DNA of 64,000 nucleotides, from contig NZ_JANATA010000004.1 of the NCBI RefSeq assembly GCF_024199005.1, forward strand, positions 84,967 to 148,966. The letters run 5' to 3'. Shown one piece after another: positions 56,271 to 64,000 of the stretch. The DNA comes from Opacimonas viscosa. GTDB lineage: Bacteria; Pseudomonadota; Gammaproteobacteria; Enterobacterales; Alteromonadaceae. Both the position numbers and the translations under genes were made by a program. Numbering within the stretch: the first letter of the stretch is position 1; every line of letters starts with the position of its first letter. Under the pieces are notes generated by a model that did no database searches, was not told the origin of the DNA, and was given only the letters and a program-made list of their open reading frames with translations.

Positions 56271-59200
56271 GTGAAAAAATATATATTATTATTACTTGCA
56301 GCTACATCCTTAGTTCAAGCAGAGACTTTTAATGTATCAACTACAGCAGAGTTCAGAATTGCATTATCTACAGCGGCAACAAACGGTGAAGACGACATTA
56401 TTAATCTTGCAGATGGTATTTATAAGACTACAGATGATGAAAAAGGCACTTTTATATATTTTTCAATTGAAGAAAATACTTTAGACATTGTTGGCTCAAG
56501 TAAAATTTCAACAATTTTAGACGGTGATAACCACGATAGAGTTATTTTTTTGCAGTCGTTATCAAAAATGGTGGTGTTTAAAAATCTGAGTATTTCTAAT
56601 GGATATATAAATGAAGATATAGGAACTACTGAGAAGTCCAGGAAAGGAGCTGGGATTTGGATTGATACTGACTTTAAGTTAGAGAATGTAATACTTAATT
56701 TAAATGCTACTGACATTGCACGAACGGGTATACATTCAAAGGTAGGTTACTTCAGTGCTATTTATCTACATTGGGATAAAAGTCCAAGACCTAGAGGAAC
56801 CATTAATAATTCGATAATTGAAGCAAACAGACATTTAAAAACTGGTTATTATGCGATTGGTGGAAGAATTAGTATTAATGATTCAATAATACAAAATAAT
56901 CAAAATGGAGCAATATCTGTAGAGGATGGTAATGAGTATAAAAATTTAATCATTCAAAATAACACCGGTTTTAGAACAATAGGAAGTTGTAACAATGACT
57001 GGAAAATCTTAGATTCAATAATTGTAAACAATAATAGTGGTGAATTTGCTAGTGTTATAGATGATGGTTGCTCAGGAAGTATCAATGATGCATACATGGA
57101 AAATGTTAAGATTATTGGTAATAGTGGCAAGAGCATATTTAGAACCACTGTGGGTATGAAAATATTTAACTCAATTATTTCAAATAATATTTCTAATGAT
57201 CAATTAGCTATGAGTGTAAGAAATAATAATGTTATTTCTAATACACTAATTAATCTAGATTCAGGAGACATTTCTATTGGTAGTGAAACGATTATCACTA
57301 ATAGTATTTTTTTACAGCAGGGTGAAATAACAATAGGAGATTATAGTCAAATAAGGTCAAGTTATGTGAATGAAAGTAGAGTTAATGGTTTATTCATAAG
57401 CTTAAATAATGTTTTTGAAGGTATTCGATTAGGGTTTATCAACGACAATAATTATAAATTACAAGTTAATTCTGATTTAATTGACATTGGCGAATCTTAT
57501 CCAAAAGATTTTATATTGCCAGATTTTGATGCAGATAAATCTTCAAGAATATTAGGACAGGGAATTGATATAGGTCCATATGAATTTGACGTAAATAGGG
57601 ACTCGGATGATGATGGCGTAACAGATATCAATGACATCTTCCCAATGATTTCACTAGGATTATTATCTGATTCAGATCGTGATGGCGCCCCTGATATTTG
57701 TGATGATTCTTGTACGGCATTAGGTATGACGGCAGATACAGATGATGATAACGACAGTCTCCTAGACACTATTGATACTTATCCACTTATTTCCATTGGC
57801 GAGTTACTAGATACCGACTCAGATGGCGCACCAGATACGTGTAATGAGGTATGTATTGACCTTGGCATGGCAGCTGATAGCGATGATGACAATGATGGTT
57901 TAACAGATGTTAAAGAATTAGCCATCAATTTAGACCCTTTAAACTCTGATAGTGATAATGACGGTATTTTTGATGCTGATGAACAGGTGTCTTTCGAACT
58001 CATATCAACGTTTCCTGAGCTGGCTTTTAACATGTACCGTATAGATGAGTCGTTAAGTATAGATAATGCCTATATTAGGCTAGTTGCCCCGTCTCAATGT
58101 TATGTTGAAACGAGTTTCAATGATAAGTCTGATGACCAAGCTCAATTGTCCATTCCGCTGCATGAAAATGCCATTAGTGGTGATTATCAAATCAGCATCC
58201 AAAGTGCAGGTATCAGTGAAAAGCTGAGTTTTACCATCAATAACCCGGAGCAAGATATCACCACTCCCATGGTGACAGGCTATGATATATCAGCTAATTC
58301 ATCCTCAGATATTGTTGAAGTATTGTTACAAATATCGGGTATGGATAACGGTTTCGGCATAGACGCCCCTTGGATAAACTCTACAAGGCTAACACATACT
58401 GTACATGTTGGTGATGCACCTTCAAACTATGTTGGTCATGTTAGTTATCTTGAAGATGTCATGCTCAAAGATGACATTTATGAGATCAGAACGGCACATG
58501 ATTTATCTGACCTCGCTTTACTTTACAAAGAAGCGCCAACGATAAATTATGTACGCATTTGTGAGCAAAGTTACAATGGGGTTGAATATACTGTTGATAC
58601 AGATGGTGATAACGCGGTTGACGAATTCGATATAGCACCCAATAATCCAGCTGTATGGATAGATGTCGATAAAGATTCACTTGGTAACTCGATAGATAAC
58701 TGTCCTTTGATACAAAATCCAGAGCAAGAAGATTTTGATTCTGATGGTGCTGGTGATGTTTGTGATAACGATGATGATAATGATGGTTTGAATGACGATT
58801 TAGATGCATTCCCATTAAACAGCTCGGAACAGACAGATTCAGACGGTGATGGTCTGGGTGATAACTATGAGCTTTTTAATGATTTAGACCGCCTAAATCC
58901 TGACTTTGACGCTGATGGCCTTAAAGATGGCGCTGAAATTGAACTAGGTACTAACCCTAAGTTAGCAGACAGTGATGATGATGGTGTTATCGATGGTAAA
59001 GATAAATTCCCCCTTATTTCCATTGGTGAGTTACTCGATACTGATAGTGATGGTGCGCCTGACGAATGTGATGAAGCGTGCTTAGCACTAGGTATGACAT
59101 CAGACAGAGATGGTATACCTGCTTACACATATATCGAAAGTGATAACTTTGCATTTGCTTCTCTCACTCCCACAGCTAAAGTAATAGTGACAGGCTCACA

Positions 59201-60038
59201 AGGGGATAACTTCTTTGACATTGCTCGTTATGTTGATGAGGTCAGTGTGGTAGGACAAACCTTCTTATTCTCAGGCTCTAGTGAGGTTGACGGGGTGATG
59301 ATTCAACCAGGCGTGAAGTATGACCTGACCAATCTAAAAGGCTCTATTGATAAATTGTATTTCAGTGGTCCGTTATCTGAGTATGTTAATAGTATTTTAT
59401 TAGATACCGCTACGGGTGTGATGCAGTTATCACGATTGACGGATATTGGTGAAGAGATAGTGCAGTTTATTGCCACTGCCAGTGCAGCGGATGAATTGGT
59501 ATTTACTGATGGTGCTATAAGTACAGCCGATATCAAAGCGGCGGTAACATCAGGTACACCACTGACAGATTTAACCTTAGATACAACTAGTAAAGCGCTA
59601 GACGCTAAAGTAACGACAGGCGCGACAGTCAAACACATTGTGCTGGATAATAATGGTGCAGGTGTGATGGCATTAGGACCAAACATCAGCACGTTAATAT
59701 CAGGTAGTAGTGGCGTTGACCAAATCTATGTGCCTGCAGGCTCCAACGTGGATGCATCTAATCTTAAATCAGGCCAAGATGAGCTTTATGTTGAAGGGAA
59801 TCGAACCGACTATTACAAGTCCTTTGATAATTCTGGCAATATCGTAATGACGCGAGATGTAATTATTGAGACTAGAGTTGTTACGGAATCAATTACGGTA
59901 GCTAATGGTGGTAATGTAGCTACAAATGACCTTATTATTTTTGCAGACCAACAGGTGGATACTGCAACATTAAAATCGAGAATTGGTACTATTGATAAGT
60001 CTCTTCTCCCGCCAGCAATTCCAAACTTAGGAATTTAA
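56271..60038 (+). CDS. Secreted beta-helix protein with TSP3 calcium repeats
   Basis: A large exported protein, 1255 aa from a GTG at 56271 that follows AAGGA with 7-base spacing and starts a clean signal peptide (VKKYILLLLAATSLVQA). The in-frame ATG at 56205 has no ribosome site. Residues about 20-440 form a right-handed beta-helix (polar Asn-rich rungs, ending DIGPYEF). Two thrombospondin type 3-like runs of DxDxDG calcium sites follow (about 442-580 and 773-950), with a near-identical GELLDTDSDGAPD unit in both (about 509 and 917). The C-terminal 300 residues contain repeated units such as DLTNLKGSIDKLYFSG and DASNLKSGQDELYVEG. No anchor or secretion signal beyond the signal peptide was recognised. 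Adhesin- or matrix-like; function unknown. AT-rich. Confidence 0.75.
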   Translation: MKKYILLLLAATSLVQAETFNVSTTAEFRIALSTAATNGEDDIINLADGIYKTTDDEKGTFIYFSIEENTLDIVGSSKISTILDGDNHDRVIFLQSLSKMVVFKNLSISNGYINEDIGTTEKSRKGAGIWIDTDFKLENVILNLNATDIARTGIHSKVGYFSAIYLHWDKSPRPRGTINNSIIEANRHLKTGYYAIGGRISINDSIIQNNQNGAISVEDGNEYKNLIIQNNTGFRTIGSCNNDWKILDSIIVNNNSGEFASVIDDGCSGSINDAYMENVKIIGNSGKSIFRTTVGMKIFNSIISNNISNDQLAMSVRNNNVISNTLINLDSGDISIGSETIITNSIFLQQGEITIGDYSQIRSSYVNESRVNGLFISLNNVFEGIRLGFINDNNYKLQVNSDLIDIGESYPKDFILPDFDADKSSRILGQGIDIGPYEFDVNRDSDDDGVTDINDIFPMISLGLLSDSDRDGAPDICDDSCTALGMTADTDDDNDSLLDTIDTYPLISIGELLDTDSDGAPDTCNEVCIDLGMAADSDDDNDGLTDVKELAINLDPLNSDSDNDGIFDADEQVSFELISTFPELAFNMYRIDESLSIDNAYIRLVAPSQCYVETSFNDKSDDQAQLSIPLHENAISGDYQISIQSAGISEKLSFTINNPEQDITTPMVTGYDISANSSSDIVEVLLQISGMDNGFGIDAPWINSTRLTHTVHVGDAPSNYVGHVSYLEDVMLKDDIYEIRTAHDLSDLALLYKEAPTINYVRICEQSYNGVEYTVDTDGDNAVDEFDIAPNNPAVWIDVDKDSLGNSIDNCPLIQNPEQEDFDSDGAGDVCDNDDDNDGLNDDLDAFPLNSSEQTDSDGDGLGDNYELFNDLDRLNPDFDADGLKDGAEIELGTNPKLADSDDDGVIDGKDKFPLISIGELLDTDSDGAPDECDEACLALGMTSDRDGIPAYTYIESDNFAFASLTPTAKVIVTGSQGDNFFDIARYVDEVSVVGQTFLFSGSSEVDGVMIQPGVKYDLTNLKGSIDKLYFSGPLSEYVNSILLDTATGVMQLSRLTDIGEEIVQFIATASAADELVFTDGAISTADIKAAVTSGTPLTDLTLDTTSKALDAKVTTGATVKHIVLDNNGAGVMALGPNISTLISGSSGVDQIYVPAGSNVDASNLKSGQDELYVEGNRTDYYKSFDNSGNIVMTRDVIIETRVVTESITVANGGNVATNDLIIFADQQVDTATLKSRIGTIDKSLLPPAIPNLGI

Positions 60039-60039
60039 G

Positions 60040-61866
60040 ATGAAAAAATTTATTATCTCAATGTTAGCCATTTCTATACTTGCCCTTTCACAAACGTCAT
60101 TTTCAGCAACGTTTAATGTTGCAAATACACCTGAGTTTCGTGATGCGTTGAAATCAGCTGCTACAAACGGTGAAAATGACACTATTATTCTTGCTGATGG
60201 TATTTATAAAACAACGGATGATGGTGAAGGGACTTTTATTTACTTAAGTCAAGAAACTAATACACTAACACTCCAAGGTTCAATAGCTGATAATGTCATT
60301 ATAAGTGGGGATAATACACATAGGGTATTTCATCATTATTTAAACTCTGCCGGAGTTATGTCTAATGCTTTAACAATAAAAAAAATAAGTTTTGTCGATG
60401 GTTTTACTGATACAAACAGCTATGGTGCAGGAGTGTTTACTGCTCACGATGTCGTTGTCATAGGATGTATTTTTAAAAATAATGATGCTCAGGTAGGGCT
60501 TAAGGTAATGGGCAATGTTACCTCAATAACTGACTCACAGTTTCTAGACAATAAGGGTGGAGGGGTCCTTACATATTCAAGCTTGGTAACTGTAAGTAAC
60601 TCAATGTTTATTAATAACTCTTCGATATATAGTACTGGAGCTATCTCTCAAAATAAAGGAGGGGGAGTGAAAGGATTATTTATTGAAGGAACACTATTTA
60701 AAGATAATTCTTCTATATATAGTAATGGCGGGGCTATTAGCGCTATGGCACCTACCACAATAAAAAACTCGATATTTACTGGTAATAGCGCTCCAAGGGG
60801 CGGTGCAATCGCCTCTCAGAGTATAACAGTATTGAACTCTATATTTCACTCCAACACTAAGACATTACAAGTGTATTCAAATGCTTATGTTGTGAATTCT
60901 ATATTTGATGGTGATGTTACTTATAGTATTGGAGGTTCCGGTGATGCTTTGATAAGAATTTACAATAGCTTCTTTAACCCATTATCCTTGGATTTGGTTG
61001 CCTTTGAAGAAAATAATATATTTACAGGGGTAAACCTTGGTTTTGTGGATGCAGAAAACGGAAATTTCCATTTAACAGATTCTTCAGACTTAATTAATGC
61101 AGGTACTGTTAATATTGATGACATTGACTTTCCTAAGGAAGATTTGGATGGTAAATATAGGATATCTGGTGCTGCAATCGATATTGGACCTTACGAGTAT
61201 CCCTCTACAACCCCAACCATATCATCATTCAGCTTTATTGGTGACACACAAGAGCAATCAGAATTAGTATTTAATGCTGAGTATGATCTTGCAGATGGTA
61301 GAAATTTACAAGCAATTGAATATGATTTCGGAAATGGGTTTGTAACAGAAGATAACTTTACGTTTAATACGTCAGGGGTTTACAGTGTGATGGTAAAAAT
61401 AACTGACAACACAGGCGAGTTTTCAACATCAGCATTAGATGTGACTATTTCTGAATTACCTTGGACTGAAATGACATTTGAACAACGTTTAGTTAAAGCT
61501 ATTCCACCAGAGTATTATGAAGACATTCAACAAGGTATTATATTAGAGCGTAGCGAAGCATCGGTTTCTGGCAGATTGTATGTGCAAGATAATCCATCAG
61601 AGTTTAGTCTGGTTTCTATCGAAGCTTTAGCGCCAAGTGAATCGACAGTTAATGAGTTAACTTTAGGGTGGTCTTTAATATCAACAAGTTCGGCAATTAC
61701 GGAGCTTACAATGTTCAGTGATGTTAAGGTTATTTGGATTTATGTTGATGGTGCTTGGCAAGGTTGGTCTTCTGATAAAACTATATTGCAACAAATTGAA
61801 CTTGATGAAAACTATAAGGTTATTACATCAATTCCTAACAATAGCGGAATTTGGGTTTTAAAATGA
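60040..61866 (+). CDS. Secreted beta-helix protein with PKD-like domain, paralogue of upstream gene
   Basis: A 608-aa exported protein: signal peptide (about 1-22, ...LSQTSFSA), right-handed beta-helix (about 23-385, with GNSAPRGGAI and DIGPYEY), a PKD-like domain (about 395-470, GNGFVTEDNF, GVYSVMVKITDN) and a C-terminal region (about 475-608) that I do not recognise. The N-terminal 70 residues closely match the upstream protein (TFNV ... EFR ... AATNGE ... LADGIYKTTDD), so the two genes are a tandem duplication that then acquired different C-termini. It starts one base after the previous stop, so the two are cotranscribed. Confidence 0.75.
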   Translation: MKKFIISMLAISILALSQTSFSATFNVANTPEFRDALKSAATNGENDTIILADGIYKTTDDGEGTFIYLSQETNTLTLQGSIADNVIISGDNTHRVFHHYLNSAGVMSNALTIKKISFVDGFTDTNSYGAGVFTAHDVVVIGCIFKNNDAQVGLKVMGNVTSITDSQFLDNKGGGVLTYSSLVTVSNSMFINNSSIYSTGAISQNKGGGVKGLFIEGTLFKDNSSIYSNGGAISAMAPTTIKNSIFTGNSAPRGGAIASQSITVLNSIFHSNTKTLQVYSNAYVVNSIFDGDVTYSIGGSGDALIRIYNSFFNPLSLDLVAFEENNIFTGVNLGFVDAENGNFHLTDSSDLINAGTVNIDDIDFPKEDLDGKYRISGAAIDIGPYEYPSTTPTISSFSFIGDTQEQSELVFNAEYDLADGRNLQAIEYDFGNGFVTEDNFTFNTSGVYSVMVKITDNTGEFSTSALDVTISELPWTEMTFEQRLVKAIPPEYYEDIQQGIILERSEASVSGRLYVQDNPSEFSLVSIEALAPSESTVNELTLGWSLISTSSAITELTMFSDVKVIWIYVDGAWQGWSSDKTILQQIELDENYKVITSIPNNSGIWVLK

Positions 61867-62233
61867 ACTTTTTCTCGGCCATAGATAAATTACATTTTAA
61901 AAGTTAAACGAGTGAAATCTTGATTTTTCGCTAAGTGTGACTGAACAGCAGTGCTGTAACTTAATACGTTTTTAGCCTTTGACTCCGATTTAACTAAACG
62001 CGAACAGAGCTAACACAGCCATACACAGATCTAGTCCCATTTAGTCTTAAGGCATTACTTGCTAATACGTACATCACTAGTTCGTACACCCCCCGTATGG
62101 ATCATATCCGGCTGTTAAATGAACAGGGCGATAAGTACACTAAGAACACGTTAAAACGTCTTAGAATGCCATACAGATCGTTACAGCTATCGCGCTACGC
62201 TTGCTGGGTACCGTGTCCGTCCGGTAATCACCA
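61867..62233. other. Intergenic stretch between beta-helix gene and IS66 transposase
   Basis: 367 bases without a supportable gene. A 73-codon plus-strand frame (62097-62318) runs into the transposase 3' end and has no ribosome site or homology. The IS66 outer end must lie somewhere here, but I cannot place it because the matching inverted repeat is beyond base 64000. Confidence 0.6.
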
Positions 62234-63769
62234 CTACCCGAGCTTGATTACCCAAGGTAATAACGCATCAATATCAACGTCAGGTTGGCTGATTTTTGCA
62301 AGTACCTGCATGAGATAGTCAAACGTTACGAGCCCATTCGCCTTAGCGGTTTCAATGATGGAGTACAGTACTGCTGATGCGTGAGCGCCGTTCGCGGTTT
62401 GGCTAAACATCCAATTTTTTCTGCCAATGACAAAGGGTTTGATACAGCGCTCGGCTCGGTTGTTATCGATATTCAGCTGTCCATTTTGTGTGTAGGCGAT
62501 GAGTTTGTCCCACTGATTGAGTGTGTATAAGATAGCCTCACCGAGTTTTGTTTTGGGTAATACCTGTTGCTCTGATTTGATGAGCCAGTCTTTGAACTTA
62601 TTTATTATTGGCAGCGCTTTGTCTTGGCGCTGTTGATAGCGCTCTGATATTGACAAGGTTTTTATCTGCGTCTCGATACGATAGAGCTTTTGGATAGTGC
62701 TTAAGGCCATATCCGCTTTACCTGACGGCTTTTTACCTTGGGCGATTTTGGCCTCATGGAACTTGCGCCTTGCATGTGCCCAGCAGCCGACCAATGTCGC
62801 TTGGGTATGGTGATACCCTGCATAACCATCGACCTGCAGATAGCCTTGATACCCGTTGAGGTATGCCACCGCACACTTGCTGGCTCGACTGTTGTGGTAA
62901 TCGAACAGCACGATGGGCTTGATGTCGCTATCCACGAGCTTATCTTTGGGTGAGTCAGCGCCTGTGGCATACACCCACATGTAGGATTTGACATTATCAT
63001 CGCTGACGACGTTTACAGTGGTCTCATCAGCATGTATCACCGGTTGTGCTAGCTGTATGGCTTTTAACCTGTCATACAGCATTTGCAACTTATCGCTACA
63101 CCTGAGCATCCAGTCCGATAACGTTTTGCGACTCATGTCAATGCCGTATTGTTTAAACATCGACTCTTGGCGATGTAATGGTAGACCGTATTGATATTTG
63201 CTGGTAATCACTTGCGCTAACAAGCTGGGTGTTGCATAGCCTTTGGGGATAATGGTAGCAGGCATCGGAGCTTGTTTAATCTGATTAGCCGTGCCTGCCT
63301 TTTCACAGGCTTTACACGCATATTTAGGCCGTACATGCTCAATGACTTTCACTTGTGCCGGGATAAACTCCAGCTTTTCTGAGACATCTTCACCGATGCA
63401 ATGTAACTCATGGCCACAGCAACCACAGGCCTTATCTGCTTCTGCAATATCATGCACGACGCGCTCACGCGGCAAGTCTGCCGGTAACGGCTTGCGCTTT
63501 GCCTGTTTGCGCTCATAGGTTACCGTAGTAGTGTCTGAGTCAGTCTCAGTATTCTCATTGTGATGGATATCTTCTGCTTCGTTGAACAGCTCACCTTGCC
63601 CTGGATGCGCTTCACCATTTGCACCAAAGCGCTGATGCTGTGCTAACCGAAACTGCTCAAGTAAACGCTGATATTTAGCGTCTTTGGCATCGAGTTCACG
63701 CTGCAACTTAGCGACCATTTGTTGCAGGGCTAACACATCTGTGGGTAAGGTTTGAACATCTGATTTCAT
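62234..63769 (-). CDS. tnpC: IS66-family transposase TnpC
   Basis: DDE transposase of IS66-type elements, 511 aa. An N-terminal coiled coil (about 14-45) is followed by a zinc-binding region (C115-C118 with C152/C155), the IS66 core and the catalytic D248 (VIHADETT), D314 (LQVDGYAGY) and E440 (NNRAERCIKPF). The frame is full length with no damage. It lies downstream of tnpB on the same strand, as in complete IS66 elements. Confidence 0.95.
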   Translation of the reverse strand: MKSDVQTLPTDVLALQQMVAKLQRELDAKDAKYQRLLEQFRLAQHQRFGANGEAHPGQGELFNEAEDIHHNENTETDSDTTTVTYERKQAKRKPLPADLPRERVVHDIAEADKACGCCGHELHCIGEDVSEKLEFIPAQVKVIEHVRPKYACKACEKAGTANQIKQAPMPATIIPKGYATPSLLAQVITSKYQYGLPLHRQESMFKQYGIDMSRKTLSDWMLRCSDKLQMLYDRLKAIQLAQPVIHADETTVNVVSDDNVKSYMWVYATGADSPKDKLVDSDIKPIVLFDYHNSRASKCAVAYLNGYQGYLQVDGYAGYHHTQATLVGCWAHARRKFHEAKIAQGKKPSGKADMALSTIQKLYRIETQIKTLSISERYQQRQDKALPIINKFKDWLIKSEQQVLPKTKLGEAILYTLNQWDKLIAYTQNGQLNIDNNRAERCIKPFVIGRKNWMFSQTANGAHASAVLYSIIETAKANGLVTFDYLMQVLAKISQPDVDIDALLPWVIKLG

Positions 63770-63856
63770 GCTATGGATTATACCAAAAAAACACCGCCAG
63801 CACTTGTCTTTACTTAGATTAAAAGGTGATCGTTGAGTCGTTTTTATGATCTGACG

Positions 63857-64000
63857 TTATAAGCCCAAGCTGTGATACGACAACGGCTGATGTCCAATGA
63901 CATCCATCCCTGATAACAACCACTCAAGCTGTTGCTCAGATAACTGGATATGGCGCATATCGTCTAGCTTTGGCCATTTAAAGCGGTGCTTTTGTAACAC
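63857..64000 (-). CDS. tnpB: IS66 accessory protein TnpB (3' end only)
   Basis: The last 47 codons of IS66 Orf2/TnpB, reading in from beyond the window: QKHRFKWPKLD followed by HIQLSEQQLEWLLSGMD, the conserved C-terminal block of the family. TnpB is an IS66 accessory protein needed for transposition. The start is outside the window. Confidence 0.85.
   Translation of the reverse strand: MLQKHRFKWPKLDDMRHIQLSEQQLEWLLSGMDVIGHQPLSYHSLGL

Larger units (their letters stand above)
52377..61866. mobile_element. Putative tRNA-Ser integrated element (visible part)
   Basis: Everything from the tRNA-Ser 3' end onward is accessory: P4-type integrase next to the tRNA, polymerase-like and winged-helix genes, two secreted beta-helix proteins, then an IS66 transposon. 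Integrase-next-to-tRNA is the standard layout of integrative elements. No second copy of the tRNA 3' end was found to base 64000, so the far end is not defined and the cargo genes might belong to a different insertion. Confidence 0.65.
62234..64000 (-). mobile_element. IS66-family transposon, cut by the window end
   Basis: A full tnpC and the last 47 codons of tnpB in the normal tnpA-tnpB-tnpC order. The true end on the low-coordinate side lies between 61867 and 62233; the other end is outside the window. Confidence 0.88.

Noticed and set aside
62097..62318. Short plus-strand open frame overlapping the transposase 3' end
   Set aside because: No ribosome site, no recognisable motif, and it runs antisense into a clear IS66 transposase.
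61867..64000. Second tRNA-Ser 3' end as attachment site
   Set aside because: I looked for the T-arm and acceptor sequence after the island genes and found no copy.

Overview
The window is about 64 kb of a low-GC gammaproteobacterial chromosome. Housekeeping order (metY-rimP-nusA-infB-rbfA-truB-rpsO; ruvC-ruvA-ruvB followed by ybgC-tolQRAB-pal-cpoB; recC-recB-recD) and a GlrK/GlrR-type two-component pair suggest an Alteromonadales-like marine bacterium. That placement is inference from gene content and AT-rich codon use; no 16S gene is present.

Positions 1-11,100 hold the end of a dUTPase-like gene reading out of the window, the RecBCD operon (start/stop overlaps throughout) and an RhlE-type DEAD-box helicase. 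Positions 11,200-18,500 hold metabolic and regulatory genes: a histidine phosphatase, a zinc-free quinone oxidoreductase, a three-gene ECF sigma operon (sigma factor, single-pass membrane protein, exported DUF3106-like protein), an acyl-CoA dehydrogenase, a LysR regulator and pterin dehydratase. Positions 18,600-25,500 are the initiator-tRNA/rimP-nusA-infB-rbfA-truB-rpsO transcription and translation cluster, with two terminator-like hairpins between the tRNA and rimP. rpsO ends at a strong terminator and is not followed by pnp. On the minus strand pheA is preceded by an attenuator with a readable Phe-rich leader peptide, then come a double-receiver protein and a SUI1-type protein. Positions 28,300-34,750 hold a STAS protein and an iron uptake block (ferric-iron ABC transporter fbpABC-like and a convergent FecA-like TonB receptor), with a Fur-box-like palindrome ahead of each side. 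Positions 34,800-40,630 hold a GGDEF/EAL protein, glrK-glrR, and a HopJ-YciA domain fusion. Positions 40,700-52,400 are aspS-nudB-ruvC-ruvA-ruvB, the ybgC-tol-pal-cpoB operon, two identical tRNA-Lys genes, nadA and tRNA-Ser(GGA).

From the 3' end of tRNA-Ser onward the content is accessory and looks like an integrative element: a P4-type tyrosine integrase; a 507-aa protein that I read as a compact, divergent family-A/single-subunit-type nucleic acid polymerase (candidate motifs A, B and C); an opposing 242-aa winged-helix-like gene bracketed by two inverted copies of a 17-bp palindrome; two tandem, paralogous secreted beta-helix proteins; and an IS66-family transposon cut by the window end. 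No second copy of the tRNA-Ser 3' end is visible, so the far boundary lies outside the window or has been lost.

The candidate new system is integrase + polymerase-like protein + winged-helix protein with paired operators. By analogy with pipolins (tRNA-integrated elements that carry a family-B polymerase), it could be a self-replicating integrative element built around a different polymerase family. This is a hypothesis from motif reading only.
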